From assembly GCA_015956445.1 (NCBI GenBank), contig WIUZ02000002.1:2356001-2420000 (forward strand): a stretch of 64,000 bases of DNA. The letters are read 5' to 3'. The notes below the pieces were generated by a model, which saw only the letters and a list, made by a program, of their open reading frames with translations, ran no database searches and was not told where the DNA came from. Shown piece by piece: positions 1 to 10,053 of the stretch; the first letter of the stretch is position 1; every line of letters begins with the position of its first letter. The position numbers and the translations under genes are program-made. The stretch is from Thelephora terrestris. Lineage: Eukaryota > Basidiomycota > Agaricomycetes > Thelephorales > Thelephoraceae.

Positions 1-960
1 ACTGCTTGTGGAAGGAGGTTCCTTTTCAGGGGAGGTATTGGCTGTGGGGGCTTTGATGGAGGAGGTGGGGGAGGGGGGGTTATGGGAGCAGACACTTGAG
101 TGGTGTCAGCATAGCTTTAAAGGGAGGCTAGAGTCTCCACTTGTAGATCTGTAATGTTTGCCTCCATTGCCACCAACATCGGAATGACATCTGAGGCAGG
201 TTGGGAGGAAGGTTGAGGTATGGTAGGGCTGTTGTTGGTGTTGAGGTTCTCTACTCCTGTTTAAACAGATTGGAGTTGTCTGAGGAGATTTTCTTCAAAT
301 CTGGAGGAGGGGTAAAGGATGGGCCAAATGGATTGGGAAGAATCGTCATTGAAAATTTCAAGGATGTGGGAGGTGTAGTAGTGTTGTCTGGATTGTTTTT
401 GGATTGGGTCATCTTCCTCATCTACATGTTGAAAAGCTAGCTCTAGATTACTGAGGTTTATTTGAAGAGGTCTGATAACGATTCATTCAAAATAGTCGAT
501 GGTGTTTGTGTCTGGTGGGACAAACAAATTAGGTGCCGGAGGGGGAAGTGGTGGTCAAAAGAAGAGAGCCATTCATCCCTCCTCCTTATATACCCAATCC
601 TCTACATGCTTAGTGATTGCACATTTTATCATGTGTCATTCGTCAAACAAGGTGCATCAAGTGAGGACGAGGTTGAAGCTGAAAGTAGGGAAACTCCAGG
701 AGAAGTATGGTTTGACTTAATGAGTGAAGGGTTGAGTCAAGTGGCAACAGAGATGCATGAAGGGGTGTTTCAGGATAGCTTGGGATGTGAGGACTGCTGG
801 GTAAATCCAACATTGAGAAGGTGTTTATGTTCTCAGAGTGTGTATAATCCTTTCTATTTTGCTCATTGTTGTCTGATGACACAGTGTTTTTCATGTGAAG
901 TGCGTGCTTGTTGTCAGGAACATGGTATTTTTAAACTTTTTATAACACGCTCTTTCCTCG
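1..960 (-). pseudogene. Broken coding region, retroelement-like
   Basis: Read on the minus strand, this stretch keeps a long protein-like pattern: an acidic start, a hydrophilic middle and a proline-rich tail. It is interrupted by in-frame stops (for example just after a LLRQLQSV stretch near position 260). The plus strand is strongly G/T-rich, so its open frames are shadows. I cannot name a domain. The gag-like composition and the repeat-rich surroundings suggest a decayed retroelement or an accessory protein gene, but this is inference. The window edge cuts the left side. Confidence 0.3.
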
Positions 961-1097
961 AACTCTTCTTACCATTTCTTATGTTTTGAATGCTTCACAC
1001 TCCTTATCCTTCACACCAATCATTCAAACACACAAACACGCGTACCATTCCCAGCAAATCGTAACAACATGGCTATATACGGTGCTATCAAAGTTCA

Positions 1098-2836
1098 TCA
1101 AAAGTCAACTCGATCTACGGCAGGCCTCATGGTCATCAGCTGTCCATCCCAGAGATCGAAGAACCAGCCCCTTCTTGCAAGGATCTCTCCGAACATGGCG
1201 TCACCATCTTCCGCACTCAACTGAACCTCTAGTTCAAGCCGATAGGAAGAGATACCTTCGAGCGGACCGATCAGCCTCCCAGATGTCACCGAACTGCTGA
1301 ACACCTGGTCCCACATCTCCATCACCGGGTGAGTGCTCGGCAGCGCTGTCAACGTAGTCGAAGAGAGACCCGCCGTCTCCCTCATCGGACCCCTGGGTGG
1401 GATCCTGTCTTGTGAGGCGAAGCTGGTGTCGGAGTTGGATCTCGGACTCGACCTGTCTGTTAGGACGGTTGACCCAATATCGGAATCCTCCTCCCTCATC
1501 TCGACCAGACTGGTCACCATCCGACTCAACTGGACGTGGGTGTGGGTTAGCCGACGGAGCCATGCGATGAGCAACACGGCGTCGAGAGTGTTTGCAACGC
1601 TGCCCTGTTGTCACCGGACATACCTCAATGGCCCTCGGAGCATCTTCGGCCCGGTCAACCTCCATGACCTCATCCTCGATCTTGACCAGCTGACTGATCG
1701 GCTGCAACGGGCAACGCCTACAGTTCTCCTTGTCAGACTCGGCCAGAGTCGAAGCCGGAGCCGGAGTTGGAACGGGAACCGTGTTCTCGATCGGAGGCGT
1801 GGCGTAGGACGACGGATTAGGCGATGGGAGTACCACCCCATCGGCGTACTCCAGCTCGAACGGAACGTCGGCTGTTCCCTGCCCAACCAAGACGGGACCT
1901 TCTTTGCAGTTGCAGGTCTTGTCCTGCAAGGACGCTACCTGTGCTGTCAATACGGCCACCACGTCCTCAAGTTGTTCAGTCTAGAAAAAGTCTCTCAGTC
2001 ATTGCATAAACCTGCAAAGGCTGAAAGAACCTTTTCATCCCTTCTGGCCAACGCCCCCTTGATGTTGTTGTCCCTGACCTTCAGACCAGCGACCAACTCT
2101 TGATGGTTGGCGACCATCGCCTCTAACGCCTCGTTTGTCCCCTGCTGGAAGGCAGCCAGAGTCTCCTTCATCAGAAGACCCTCCGCAGACAGACGAAGGA
2201 CGTCTGCCTTCGCCTCCTTCACCTCACGCTCTAAACGTTCAACCTAGGCAGTTTGATTAGTCGAGAGTCATACTTGAATAGTCAAACGGAAAACCTACTC
2301 GGCTTTCCCCCTCTCAAACGAGTGACCACGACAGCGTGGTGGCGGCGGTGGCATGGCGAACAGCCCTAGGAACAGTCACCCCGTGTTCCAACAGGTCCTG
2401 ATTGTAGATCCCCCTCTGCAGGGTATACCAGAGCTCCTTCTTGATTGGATGCTCCAACTCCCCGAATCTACCCCGCATCTGGAAGATCACCTTCTCGGCG
2501 ATCATGGACCGGACCCAGAGCTCATCGTCCCAGGTCAACCCCATCAAATGAGGGATCGTCTCCCTGAGACGTTCGGCATCCACCTGCTGAACGACCTGCA
2601 AGATCTAGTAGCCGTTAGCTCAACATCTAAGCTGATGAATGTACGACCTCTACCTAGAGGAAGGCGTTAGTGCAAACACAAGAAGCTCTAGACCTCCCCC
2701 ATACCTGATCATCCGTGGTATAGGGAGTCCCCGCCTCACTGGCGTAGGTCTTGCGGGTAGCGGCACAACGGTCGATATGGGAGATGGTGGAGATGCCGTT
2801 GGCGACTTTGTAGGTATGGTTGTTGGGGAAAGACAT
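1098..2836 (-). pseudogene. Unknown multi-exon protein, probably broken
   Basis: The first exon starts at 2836 (MSFPNNHTY) and ends at a GTATGG donor near 2704. The acceptor near 2601 resumes in frame with VVQQVDAERLRE. The middle is a charged coiled-coil-like segment (VERLEREVKEAKAD, about 2250-1995). A Ser/Pro-rich, acidic part follows, and the end includes GEILARRGWFFDLWDG near 1150. Joining the parts needs frame changes near 2330, 1985 and 1320 that good splice sites do not explain, so indels are likely. I do not recognise the family. Its position beside LTR-like DNA suggests a repeat-borne accessory or gag-like gene. It could instead be a real gene with odd splicing. Confidence 0.4.
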
Positions 2837-5353
2837 GTTGGTAAGATGATGGGGAAGTTGCTGGTGTTGCTGATCAAGGATGGCTCCAAGAAGACGTCCT
2901 TCTTATAGCCTAGATCGGTGATCCTTCACGTGACCTACCTCGATGAACCTCATTGGTCCGGGTCACATCAACTTCCGCCCCTGTACCATCATCGTTGGCT
3001 TACTACATCAAGCTGACACCTCGGCTCGCGGGACGGCCTTGGAAGAACTTCGTTCCGGAACGCCTAGAATGCGCGCGCACTAAAAATAGGTCTCAAGACC
3101 CTGATGACCCCTTTATGACATCACGAACCCCTTTTACGACCCTTCATGACCTTACGATTACGATCAACCCTGGACCCTGATCACACACGTAGACAGTCAC
3201 ATCACAGTCTCCTAACTGGAGGAAGGAATCACCGTTATTCGGAAGGAGTGCCTTAGACTCCTTTTGTTTAGCTCAGCGAATGTGGAGTAGCCGTTAGTGT
3301 GAAACACCGGCAAATCTGTAATCCCTCAAGTCCCATGAGTCTAGGCCTGCGCTCCTCATGTTCGGACGCACGTTGAGGTTGCCACTAGTCCGTGATGCTG
3401 TTACCGCCTACAGACAACAAGGGATGCTGTATGGTCTCTATCTTTGGCCTCTCCAAAGGAAGCATCCAAGAAGATTCTCACCTAGCCCTTGGGTGTGATC
3501 CCCAGGTACGAACTTTCATGACCCTATGCCCCTCTTTCTTTTAGGACTAGTGTTATCTTTACCCCTATGTTTCATGCGGACATTCGTTATCTTTTATGCA
3601 ATCCTTCACACGCTAGTAAGGCCCTTTGTCCTTTATTCTCCCACACGTCATATTTGTTCGCTTCCCTTACTTAGCGTTCTCACACTCCTTATCTCCCTTT
3701 GTTCGGACTTGATAAGGGTGTATTAGGGTATTGACGTCATGGCCACTCCTTTAGTATAAGTAGCAACTGTGGCTGTATTGTAGTACCTTAGTTTTGTTAC
3801 CTCAGGAAATCCTCTGCCCTTCTCAGCCCAGTTGCAGTTAAGGACAAGTCAGAGTTTCTTGTTTGATCCAAGACATCCCCCATCTGCTCTCCCTCCTGCT
3901 CTGCACGTCAACTGCGCCTCGTAACTATAGAACCTCAGCGTTCACCTTATAGAACACCTCGAGCGTCCAGTCGATCAACTGGTGGAGTCATCAATCCTGT
4001 TGTAGGGATAAACCCTTGTGTGTTAAACCGAACAAAGTACGGTTTAGGTTGGGTTTCCCTTTAGGATTTCGACCTGACTTGTAGTGACCTCGGACAACCT
4101 ACCGGAAGAATAGAGACGTGATCGTTCTCTCACAATCTAGTTGGACTAGTGAGTACTCTGCGGAGTCGGCTCAGTCCACTGGTAGTTGTTGGGGTAGAGT
4201 GGCCCTGACACTTGTCTTGGGTTATTACTGCAAATGGAGCAAATTTCTTGTATGACTTGAGTGATCTTTTTCAACGTGTCACATGTTAATGACAAGAACC
4301 ATCCATTTGAGCCCCTGGTGCATGCTCTGGATCAACTCCTGAATTCTCACAACAGCTCCTTAATCTTCCAGCCCTCCTGTTGAACCTCCTCCAGATCCAC
4401 ATCCAACAACTGAGTGTGGTCCTGTTCCTCAGAAAGTCACTGTGGACATTTGGCATGCCCCCTCTTGCCCAGTTCTTGTTACCTTCCATAGTGCTCTAGG
4501 TTTAGGTGTTAGAAATCTTCTGTGCATACACACAGCCATTGTGATTGGTGGAAGCCTTGAGTTGCTGCTGAAGCTGCCACCATTTTGACAGTATCTAAAG
4601 TACTGTATTTCCTTCTGTACAGAACAGGCTTACTATTGCAGGTTAACCTCTCTGCCTGAGTGTGTTGCGAGTGACCTTGAGGCCAAGCAAGAGGCTATTC
4701 TGTGAGACATCAGCAAAAAGCCTAACCTCTCTTTTCTGTGTTGTACAAGGATACTAGACCAGATATCTATTTGGGGACAATCTGGTTAGTTCAATATATT
4801 AGTCCTTGTAGATTGTTTGGGCAGAGATAGTGTAGCACTTCCTCATAGCCTTTTGGGTATACCTGAATTGTAGAGAGTTGCTCAGCTGTAGCTGAAGCAA
4901 GAATGGCACTGGCAGGAATATGAGAAACCTGGCCAGGCCCATGAATCTTTGGGAATGTTTATATGGAAACAGGGGCCCTTTGACAGATAAGTACATCCAT
5001 GGCCTGAAAAAATTACAGAAACTCACTGGATGAAAGATACTGAAAGAAAGTCAAGAGTTCAGTCCATGCAAGCTGCATGAAGCAACAGCCATGTCAAGGC
5101 AAAATGAAAACAAGCATACAAGGGCTCCTGAGTCAGTGGGAGGACTGTCAGGTGTGTGAGTGGAAACTGCCTGGCCTAGTTTCAGGGGGTGAGATTTGAG
5201 CAACAACATAAAACACAGGGCCAGTGATTGTTGCTTTTTCTTGTATATGGTTTATGTCATCTTGAATTTCGAGCAAGTGATGTTGTTTTTACCTTGCATG
5301 GAAACTGGATGGTGAGAATCTCAATTCTTCCTCATGATGAACAGTGCTTGGCC
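2837..5353. other. Non-coding, LTR-like stretch
   Basis: No supported gene. Around 3755-3830 there is a promoter-like run (TATAAG followed by GTGGCTGTATTGTAGTACC), and 3180-4225 has the unique, non-coding texture of a long terminal repeat. I could not identify matching TG...CA ends, a target-site duplication or a second copy, so the LTR reading is only a suggestion. From 4240 to 5330 I see nothing recognisable. Confidence 0.3.
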
Positions 5354-5590
5354 AAGCACTGATCAGCTTCATTAAGCACTGATCAGCATTGTTAAGCACT
5401 GATCAGTATTGTCAAGCACTTATCAGCATCATTAAGCACAAAGTAGAAATTTTGAAGATGATGCTGAACAAAAGGGCTCTATGCTTTTCATGTTGATGCT
5501 TAACATGCTGATTTGTGCTAATTTATGCTAATTCATGCTAATTCATGCTGAGTTCAGCACAATCAGCAGATTTGTAAATTTTCTGATGAT
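5354..5590. repeat. AAGCA-rich element with 20-bp and 10-bp tandem repeats
   Basis: AAGCACTGATCAGC-type units start at 5354, 5374, 5394, 5414 and 5434, an exact 20-bp period. A 10-bp period of CTAATT(C/T)ATG follows near 5518-5548. The right edge, GTAAATTTTCTGATG at about 5573-5587, matches the end of the inverted-repeat element at 63421-63624, which shares the AAGCA/AGCAC composition. I could not find a matching left terminus, so this may be a truncated copy of the same family. The edge lies directly against a truncated tRNA gene, suggesting insertion into the tRNA array. Confidence 0.55.
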
Positions 5591-5594
5591 GTGG

Positions 5595-5653
5595 GGTGTA
5601 GACTTGAAATCTTCTACCCTGTGAGGGCGTAGGTTCGAATCCTACAGGTGCTA
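5595..5653 (+). pseudogene. 3' fragment of tRNA-Ser
   Basis: This is the left-most, 5'-truncated member of the array. It keeps the second anticodon-like arm, the variable arm (CCCT-GTG-AGGG), the T arm with an intact B box (GGTTCGAATCC) and the 3' acceptor strand, followed by TTTTT. The 5' acceptor strand, D arm and A box are missing, replaced by the end of the AAGCA-rich element. It cannot form a tRNA. Confidence 0.85.
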
Positions 5654-5715
5654 TTTTTCCCACCTTCCCCCGCTCTGCGATGGCACGTAGACTGAGCACT
5701 CGACACAGGATCCAA

Positions 5716-5826
5716 GGCACTTTGGCTGAGAGGTTAAGGCGGCAGACTTGAAATCTGCTCCTCATGGGGTGTAGACTTGAAATCTTCTACCCTGTGAGGG
5801 CGTAGGTTCGAATCCTACAGGTGCTA
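5716..5826 (+). tRNA. tRNA-Ser(UGA)-like, copy 1
   Basis: The acceptor strands GGCACTT and AGGTGCT pair, with one G-U. The D arm holds the A box (TGGCTGAGAGG), the anticodon arm is GCAGA-CTTGAAA-TCTGC with anticodon TGA, and the T arm is GTAGG-TTCGAAT-CCTAC with a full B box. A TTTTT terminator follows. The gene is 111 nt, about 29 nt longer than a normal tRNA-Ser. The excess is a 29-nt segment starting at the canonical 37/38 intron site and flanked by the direct repeat GACTTGAAATCT, so a 29-nt intron is likely. After removal the product is 82 nt with a class II variable arm. The spliced anticodon stem would carry one C-U mismatch, so function is not certain. Confidence 0.8.
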
Positions 5827-5888
5827 TTTTTCCCACCTTCCCCCGCTCTGCGATGGCACGTAGACTGAGCACTCGACACAGGATCCAA

Positions 5889-5999
5889 GGCACTTTGGCT
5901 GAGAGGTTAAGGCGGCAGACTTGAAATCTGCTCCTCATGGGGTGTAGACTTGAAATCTTCTACCCTGTGAGGGCGTAGGTTCGAATCCTACAGGTGCTA
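5889..5999 (+). tRNA. tRNA-Ser(UGA)-like, copy 2
   Basis: I see no difference from copy 1 over the gene. Anticodon TGA, intact A and B boxes, the 29-nt putative intron and a TTTTT terminator are present. It lies 173 bp downstream of copy 1. Confidence 0.8.
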
Positions 6000-6061
6000 T
6001 TTTTCCCACCTTCCCCCGCTCTGCGATGGCACGTAGACTGAGCACTCGACACAGGATCCAA

Positions 6062-6172
6062 GGCACTTTGGCTGAGAGGTTAAGGCGGCAGACTTGAAAT
6101 CTGCTCCTCATGGGGTGTAGACTTGAAATCTTCTACCCTGTGAGGGCATAGGTTCGAATCCTACAGGTGCTA
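6062..6172 (+). tRNA. tRNA-Ser(UGA)-like, copy 3
   Basis: As copy 1, except that the T stem begins ATAGG instead of GTAGG, which breaks its first base pair. The B-box core, A box, anticodon TGA and TTTTT terminator are kept. It may be slightly weakened. Confidence 0.72.
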
Positions 6173-6234
6173 TTTTTCCCACCTTCCCCCGCTCTGCGAT
6201 GGCACGTAGACTGAGCACTCGACACAGGATCCAA

Positions 6235-6345
6235 GGCACTTTGGCTGAGAGGTTAAGGCGGCAGACTTGAAATCTGCTTCTCATGGGGTGCAGACTTGAA
6301 ATCTTCTACCCTGTGGGGGCGTAGGTTCAAATCCTACAGGTGCTA
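6235..6345 (+). tRNA. tRNA-Ser(UGA)-like, copy 4 (most diverged)
   Basis: The last unit has the most changes: CTTCTCATGGGGTGCAG in the putative intron, GTGGGGG in the variable arm, and TTCAAAT in the T loop (still compatible with a B box). It is followed by only TTTT. The anticodon arm with TGA is intact. The spacer repeat does not continue beyond it. Confidence 0.68.
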
Positions 6346-7919
6346 GTTTTCTACCACCTTTCTTTGAACACTTCTTACTCTTGAGCATCTCACTGAGCAA
6401 CCTCCATTCTCTACGGCGGTTACACAAGCATACACAGCAGCATATCAACACACTGATAGTTAGACCCAATTTTCTCACCTGTCCGGAACATAGCATCCTA
6501 GAATCTTTTCATGATGCCAGTCTTTCCTTGAGTTTGTTATCTTATTGTGTTCTTCAACCACTTTACACTCCTTTTTCTTCTCTTCAACTTGGAATTAACT
6601 ACTTGCAAATCTTCTTGGGTTCCAAGTCACAACCACTCCACTCTTGTTGTGATCCATGCAAAACAAAAGCCCATGTCTGTGCTTCATTCCATAGAGCCAC
6701 CAATTCTACTGGGGGAAGGGGTAATTTTCCAGTCCAGAACATTTGAAGTTCATGCAAGGGAATCAAATGGATGACCCACCTGCCCAGGGCACACTCAGTG
6801 CATTGTAAACACATTCCCATCTTTTGGAGCATTCAGAAAGACATTCTACTCACACTTTGCAAGTTCGTATATGCCAATGGACTCTCAGCAGAGTTTGCCA
6901 CAAACATGTGATGTGAATATCATGTTTGCAGGATACAGGCAGAATATCTTCCAGATAAGACAATTTTCTCATCCTGATTTAACCCTGAACATTGCCGGTA
7001 ATAATCCCAAAAACCTCATCCTATTCCAATACAACAGCTTCTTCTCATCCACAACTCCACCTTTGTCCTTGATGGATGTGATACATTTTCATTGCTGTCA
7101 CTACCAACATACATATTGATGTATCCCATAGTTCCACTACAGTGCACTGGCTACAAGTGTCTCCAACCATGAACCACTCTTACAACCTGCAGTGCAAATT
7201 CCAAGCATCCACCCTCCAAAAGTTATGACTGGCCTGGAGTGGAGATAATCAAACGCTCCTCTTGCCTCTTCCCTCTGAACCATGACCTCCAGTTCTCACA
7301 ACCCATGCTGCAGTTTATCATCACAGACATCCACACAAAGCACCAAGCAGAATTCCTGCACACTATGCATCTCACACAACACTTGGAATGCCAACCTCAT
7401 GCCCTGCGAGAAAATCTTACCCCAGGTGCCATAACCTGTTGGGTTAAACTTCCAGAATCCCTCACTACCAAAGTTGCAGTCCTGAAAGATGATAACAACA
7501 TTGAGAGGTGCAGGAGATGTGATTGAAGAGGGTGTAGTTTTATGGATGTTTAATGTTTCGAGATGTGAGAATTCCATTGAATCTGCAACGGTCTAGAGCG
7601 TACAGAAAGAACTGTTGTGACAGATCCAAAATTTGTCGGGCATGGTGTTTCCCTACAAATCATTCCCTTGAGTCCATCCTCTTCTACTGCCGATAAATGT
7701 CTTACCACCAGTTGGGTACAATTTCAAATTCTCCAGAAATGTCTTACCACCGGTTGGGTACAATCTCAAAGTCTCCAGAGTGCCTGTACATTCATACAGA
7801 AGAAGCTGGGTGCAACTCACCTCAGCGAGGTCCAGGTAACAAAACCAGAGTCCCCCAAAAAGGGTAATCACAACCTTTACAAGTTCATCCTCCTTAAAAC
7901 AAATGAGCCTTAACCACCC
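6346..7919. other. No gene seen; one small tandem repeat
   Basis: No supported gene on either strand. At 7695-7778 a 42-bp unit (AAATGTCTTACCACC...CTCCAG) occurs twice in tandem with a few differences. The rest is AT-richer than the genic part and looks like decayed repeat DNA. Confidence 0.5.
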
Positions 7920-8549
7920 TCACAGTGGGGGTGTGGAGAGAGGGATGAGTTTTGCATCAGCCAGGGCCTGCGGCTTGCCAATATGCCCATGGAAGTGAAG
8001 CTTAAGGCCTTGAAGGTTCAGAAAAAGTCCAATGAAATACAAAAGTTGACAACAGGTGCCCTTTGGCTCTTTGAGTGCGAGGAATCAAAGGTTTGGCAAT
8101 AAGTGTCCGAAGCACTGTTGAATGATCGGCATAAAGGTGGAGACCTGAAGATGGTCTATTCCAAGTTCCTGGAGGTTTGTGAGTGCGGAAAAGTAGCGTA
8201 GAGTGAACTGGTTGAGATTTTTGGGAGCAAACTTGTGGACCTGCACACGGATCCGGAACCGCTTGACAAGTGGGAGGAGACCGAGCTCGTATGATTTTCG
8301 AAGCGGTGTGGGCCATGCGTGCCCCCGGTCCCGGGCCGAGTCGTAGGTCATGAGGGAGTGATGAAGATGGGGAACGGAAGCGATGTACCACGAGTAGCAA
8401 GTCATCGAGCACACAAGAAGAGTGGGCGTGTCGTGAATGAAGTAGGACATGATTACCTCCACCAGGTCTTGGACCAGTTTGGTAATCGGGGAAGGAGATG
8501 CGGTGGGCGCCTTCGAGGTACCACCGTGGAACGACCGCTCTATTTTCAC
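7920..8549 (-). pseudogene. F-box protein pseudogene with one in-frame stop
   Basis: Starting at 8549 the frame encodes an Agaricomycete-type F-box segment: LVEVIMSYFIHDTPTLLVCS then CYSWYIASVPHLHHSL, near residues 25-65. It continues with FAPKNLNQFTLRYFSALTNL up to a TGA at 8085-8087. The same frame then runs on as FLALKEPKGTCCQLLYFIGL to a stop at 7920, which looks like a natural continuation. A single C-to-T change (CGA to TGA) explains the break. F-box proteins of this kind bind Skp1 and recruit targets for ubiquitination; this copy would lose its leucine-rich C-terminus. The 5' start is not certain, and the gene may be a fragment of a longer family member. Confidence 0.7.
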
Positions 8550-9071
8550 TCTCGTTCGGTGCCAAAGCCTGCTAGCAAACAGTTCGTACGCTGGAGCGGG
8601 GTCAGCTACTTAGTATTGGACTAGATGACGAGAGATGGCCTTGGGATAGCACCTGACAAAGAGGACGTAGGCGCCTTGACCACCGACATTGTGCTATGTA
8701 CAACGAGGAAGCCTGAGCCTTGGAGCCAGCACGAAGGGTCTCCAGGCTGGGTTCTAGTCTAACCGAACCCGCTGATTACGACCTGCAAGCAGTCGCAGGC
8801 TCGTGTACGTGTACGCTCCGGGTCGATTGCAAGTTACAGCGGGATATGGGAACCGAGGCTCCTCGAGTCGACGAGATAGCAAGGAGAGTGCAATGAGGAA
8901 CTCTTAATTTGATGTTGGGGTAGGCACGTGTGAGATCACGGGGCTGAGGCCAATACTGGGGATTGACCAATCCGGTAGGGCTGTTGTCAAATGTATGAGG
9001 TCATTCAACGCCAATGGGGGTGGTTCGAACATTTATAACTCACTAAAATCCCCCCCTCAGCTCGCACCATC
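8550..9071. other. Intergenic, nothing recognised
   Basis: No gene or repeat recognised. The right part is the promoter region of the gene starting at 9072. Confidence 0.5.
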
Positions 9072-9692
9072 ATGCTCCTCCGCTCGTTGATCAAGTCGTC
9101 GCGCGCGACGAAACCAGCTTTCGTCCAACCAGTCACACCTCTCTTGACCAGATTCATAACCTCCTCATCCAACCCCGCGTCTCGCACTTCCGCCGCGAAG
9201 GTGAAGGTCGCAGAAGGCGAAGCCCCATTATCCAAACCGCCCTCCGATCCAAACAAGCTTTCTGCTCGGGACCTCACAGAAGGCACCTACGAAAAGGGGC
9301 AGGAGACGTCTCCGGAGCCCATCACGACATACTCTGGGACGCGTTCTTACGTCGTCAACGAGCCCGACCCCGCGGACTCGAAATACGAGATTCCGACGGG
9401 AGCGTATCATTCCACTGCGCCGTATGAGAAGCTGACAGAGGTGAAGTACGAGAGGTACGAAGGGGAGAGGAGCAGTTCGAGTTCGGAGGTTGCTCATCCG
9501 GTTACGACGAAACGGGTGCCGAGGCATGAAGGGGGAGTTGGGGAGAGCGCTGCCGTGAGGTTCGCAAGCTCGCCTGGTGAGATGGGGGATAGGGGAGGTG
9601 GGGATGGTGGGTTGGGGTTGATGGACAAGGAGGGTACGACGGAGGGGGTGGATTGGGTGTTGGAGACGGACCCTCGTGTCGGCAAGGCGTGA
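9072..9692 (+). CDS. Probable mitochondrial protein of unknown function
   Basis: A single exon of 206 codons. The N-terminus (MLLRSLIKSSRATKPAF) is rich in Arg, Lys and Ser with no acidic residues, a typical mitochondrial presequence. The middle is hydrophilic with regularly spaced Tyr and Pro (YEIPTGAYHSTAPYEKL), and the tail is Gly-rich and probably disordered. No transmembrane segment and no domain I can name. The ATG is the first in frame and is preceded by a pyrimidine/ACC context (CACCATC). The bias to G/C third positions supports a real gene. The target compartment is inferred from the presequence only. Confidence 0.65.
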   Translation: MLLRSLIKSSRATKPAFVQPVTPLLTRFITSSSNPASRTSAAKVKVAEGEAPLSKPPSDPNKLSARDLTEGTYEKGQETSPEPITTYSGTRSYVVNEPDPADSKYEIPTGAYHSTAPYEKLTEVKYERYEGERSSSSSEVAHPVTTKRVPRHEGGVGESAAVRFASSPGEMGDRGGGDGGLGLMDKEGTTEGVDWVLETDPRVGKA

Positions 9693-9790
9693 TTCAAAAG
9701 CCGGGCTCTTTTCTGGTCTTTTCTTTTGGGGGGGAGCTTCTCATCCCTCTGCGCTCGTGAAATATTGAAGCTCAAATCGTGTCCAAAGTT

Positions 9791-9854
9791 GTGCTACTGT
9801 CTGTTATACGGTCTCTGTACCTGTGCTACTGTCTGTTATATCGTGTCTGTACCT
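9791..9854. repeat. 32-bp tandem duplication
   Basis: GTGCTACTGTCTGTTATA...CTGTACCT occurs at 9791 and again at 9823, with a third partial copy (GTGCCAACGTCTGTC) after it. It lies in the 3' region of the preceding gene. The remaining interval to 10053 shows no gene. Confidence 0.7.
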
Positions 9855-10053
9855 GTGCCAACGTCTGTCTCCCTTTTATTCACCAAAACCGAACCTGGCT
9901 ACGCTCGACGGTATCCATTAGTATCCATAGCCATTCGGTTCTCCCACGCTGAACATCGCGGGGGCCGTGACTGCACAGAAGTCACGATCGACTCCGCGTC
10001 CCCCTCTCCGTTCTTATCTCCGATCACCTTCACAAAAAACCTTTCCATAAAAG

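Larger units (their letters stand above)
5595..6345 (+). repeat. 173-bp tandem array carrying tRNA-Ser genes
   Basis: The GGGGTGTAGACTTG anchor recurs at 5593, 5766, 5939, 6112 and 6285, an exact 173-bp period. Each full unit holds one tRNA-Ser(UGA)-like gene (111 nt) and a 62-nt spacer beginning with a T-run. Units differ by only a few substitutions, mostly in the last one, so the array is young or homogenised. It starts inside a tRNA (3' half only) next to the AAGCA element and ends with the fourth full gene. Confidence 0.9.

Noticed and set aside
3180-4225. Complete LTR retrotransposon with flanking LTRs
   Set aside because: A promoter-like run and LTR-like texture are present, but no second LTR copy, defined ends, primer-binding site, or reverse transcriptase/integrase frame could be found.
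5354-5560. CRISPR-like regularly spaced repeat
   Set aside because: The 20-bp units are directly abutting without spacers, and the genome is eukaryotic.
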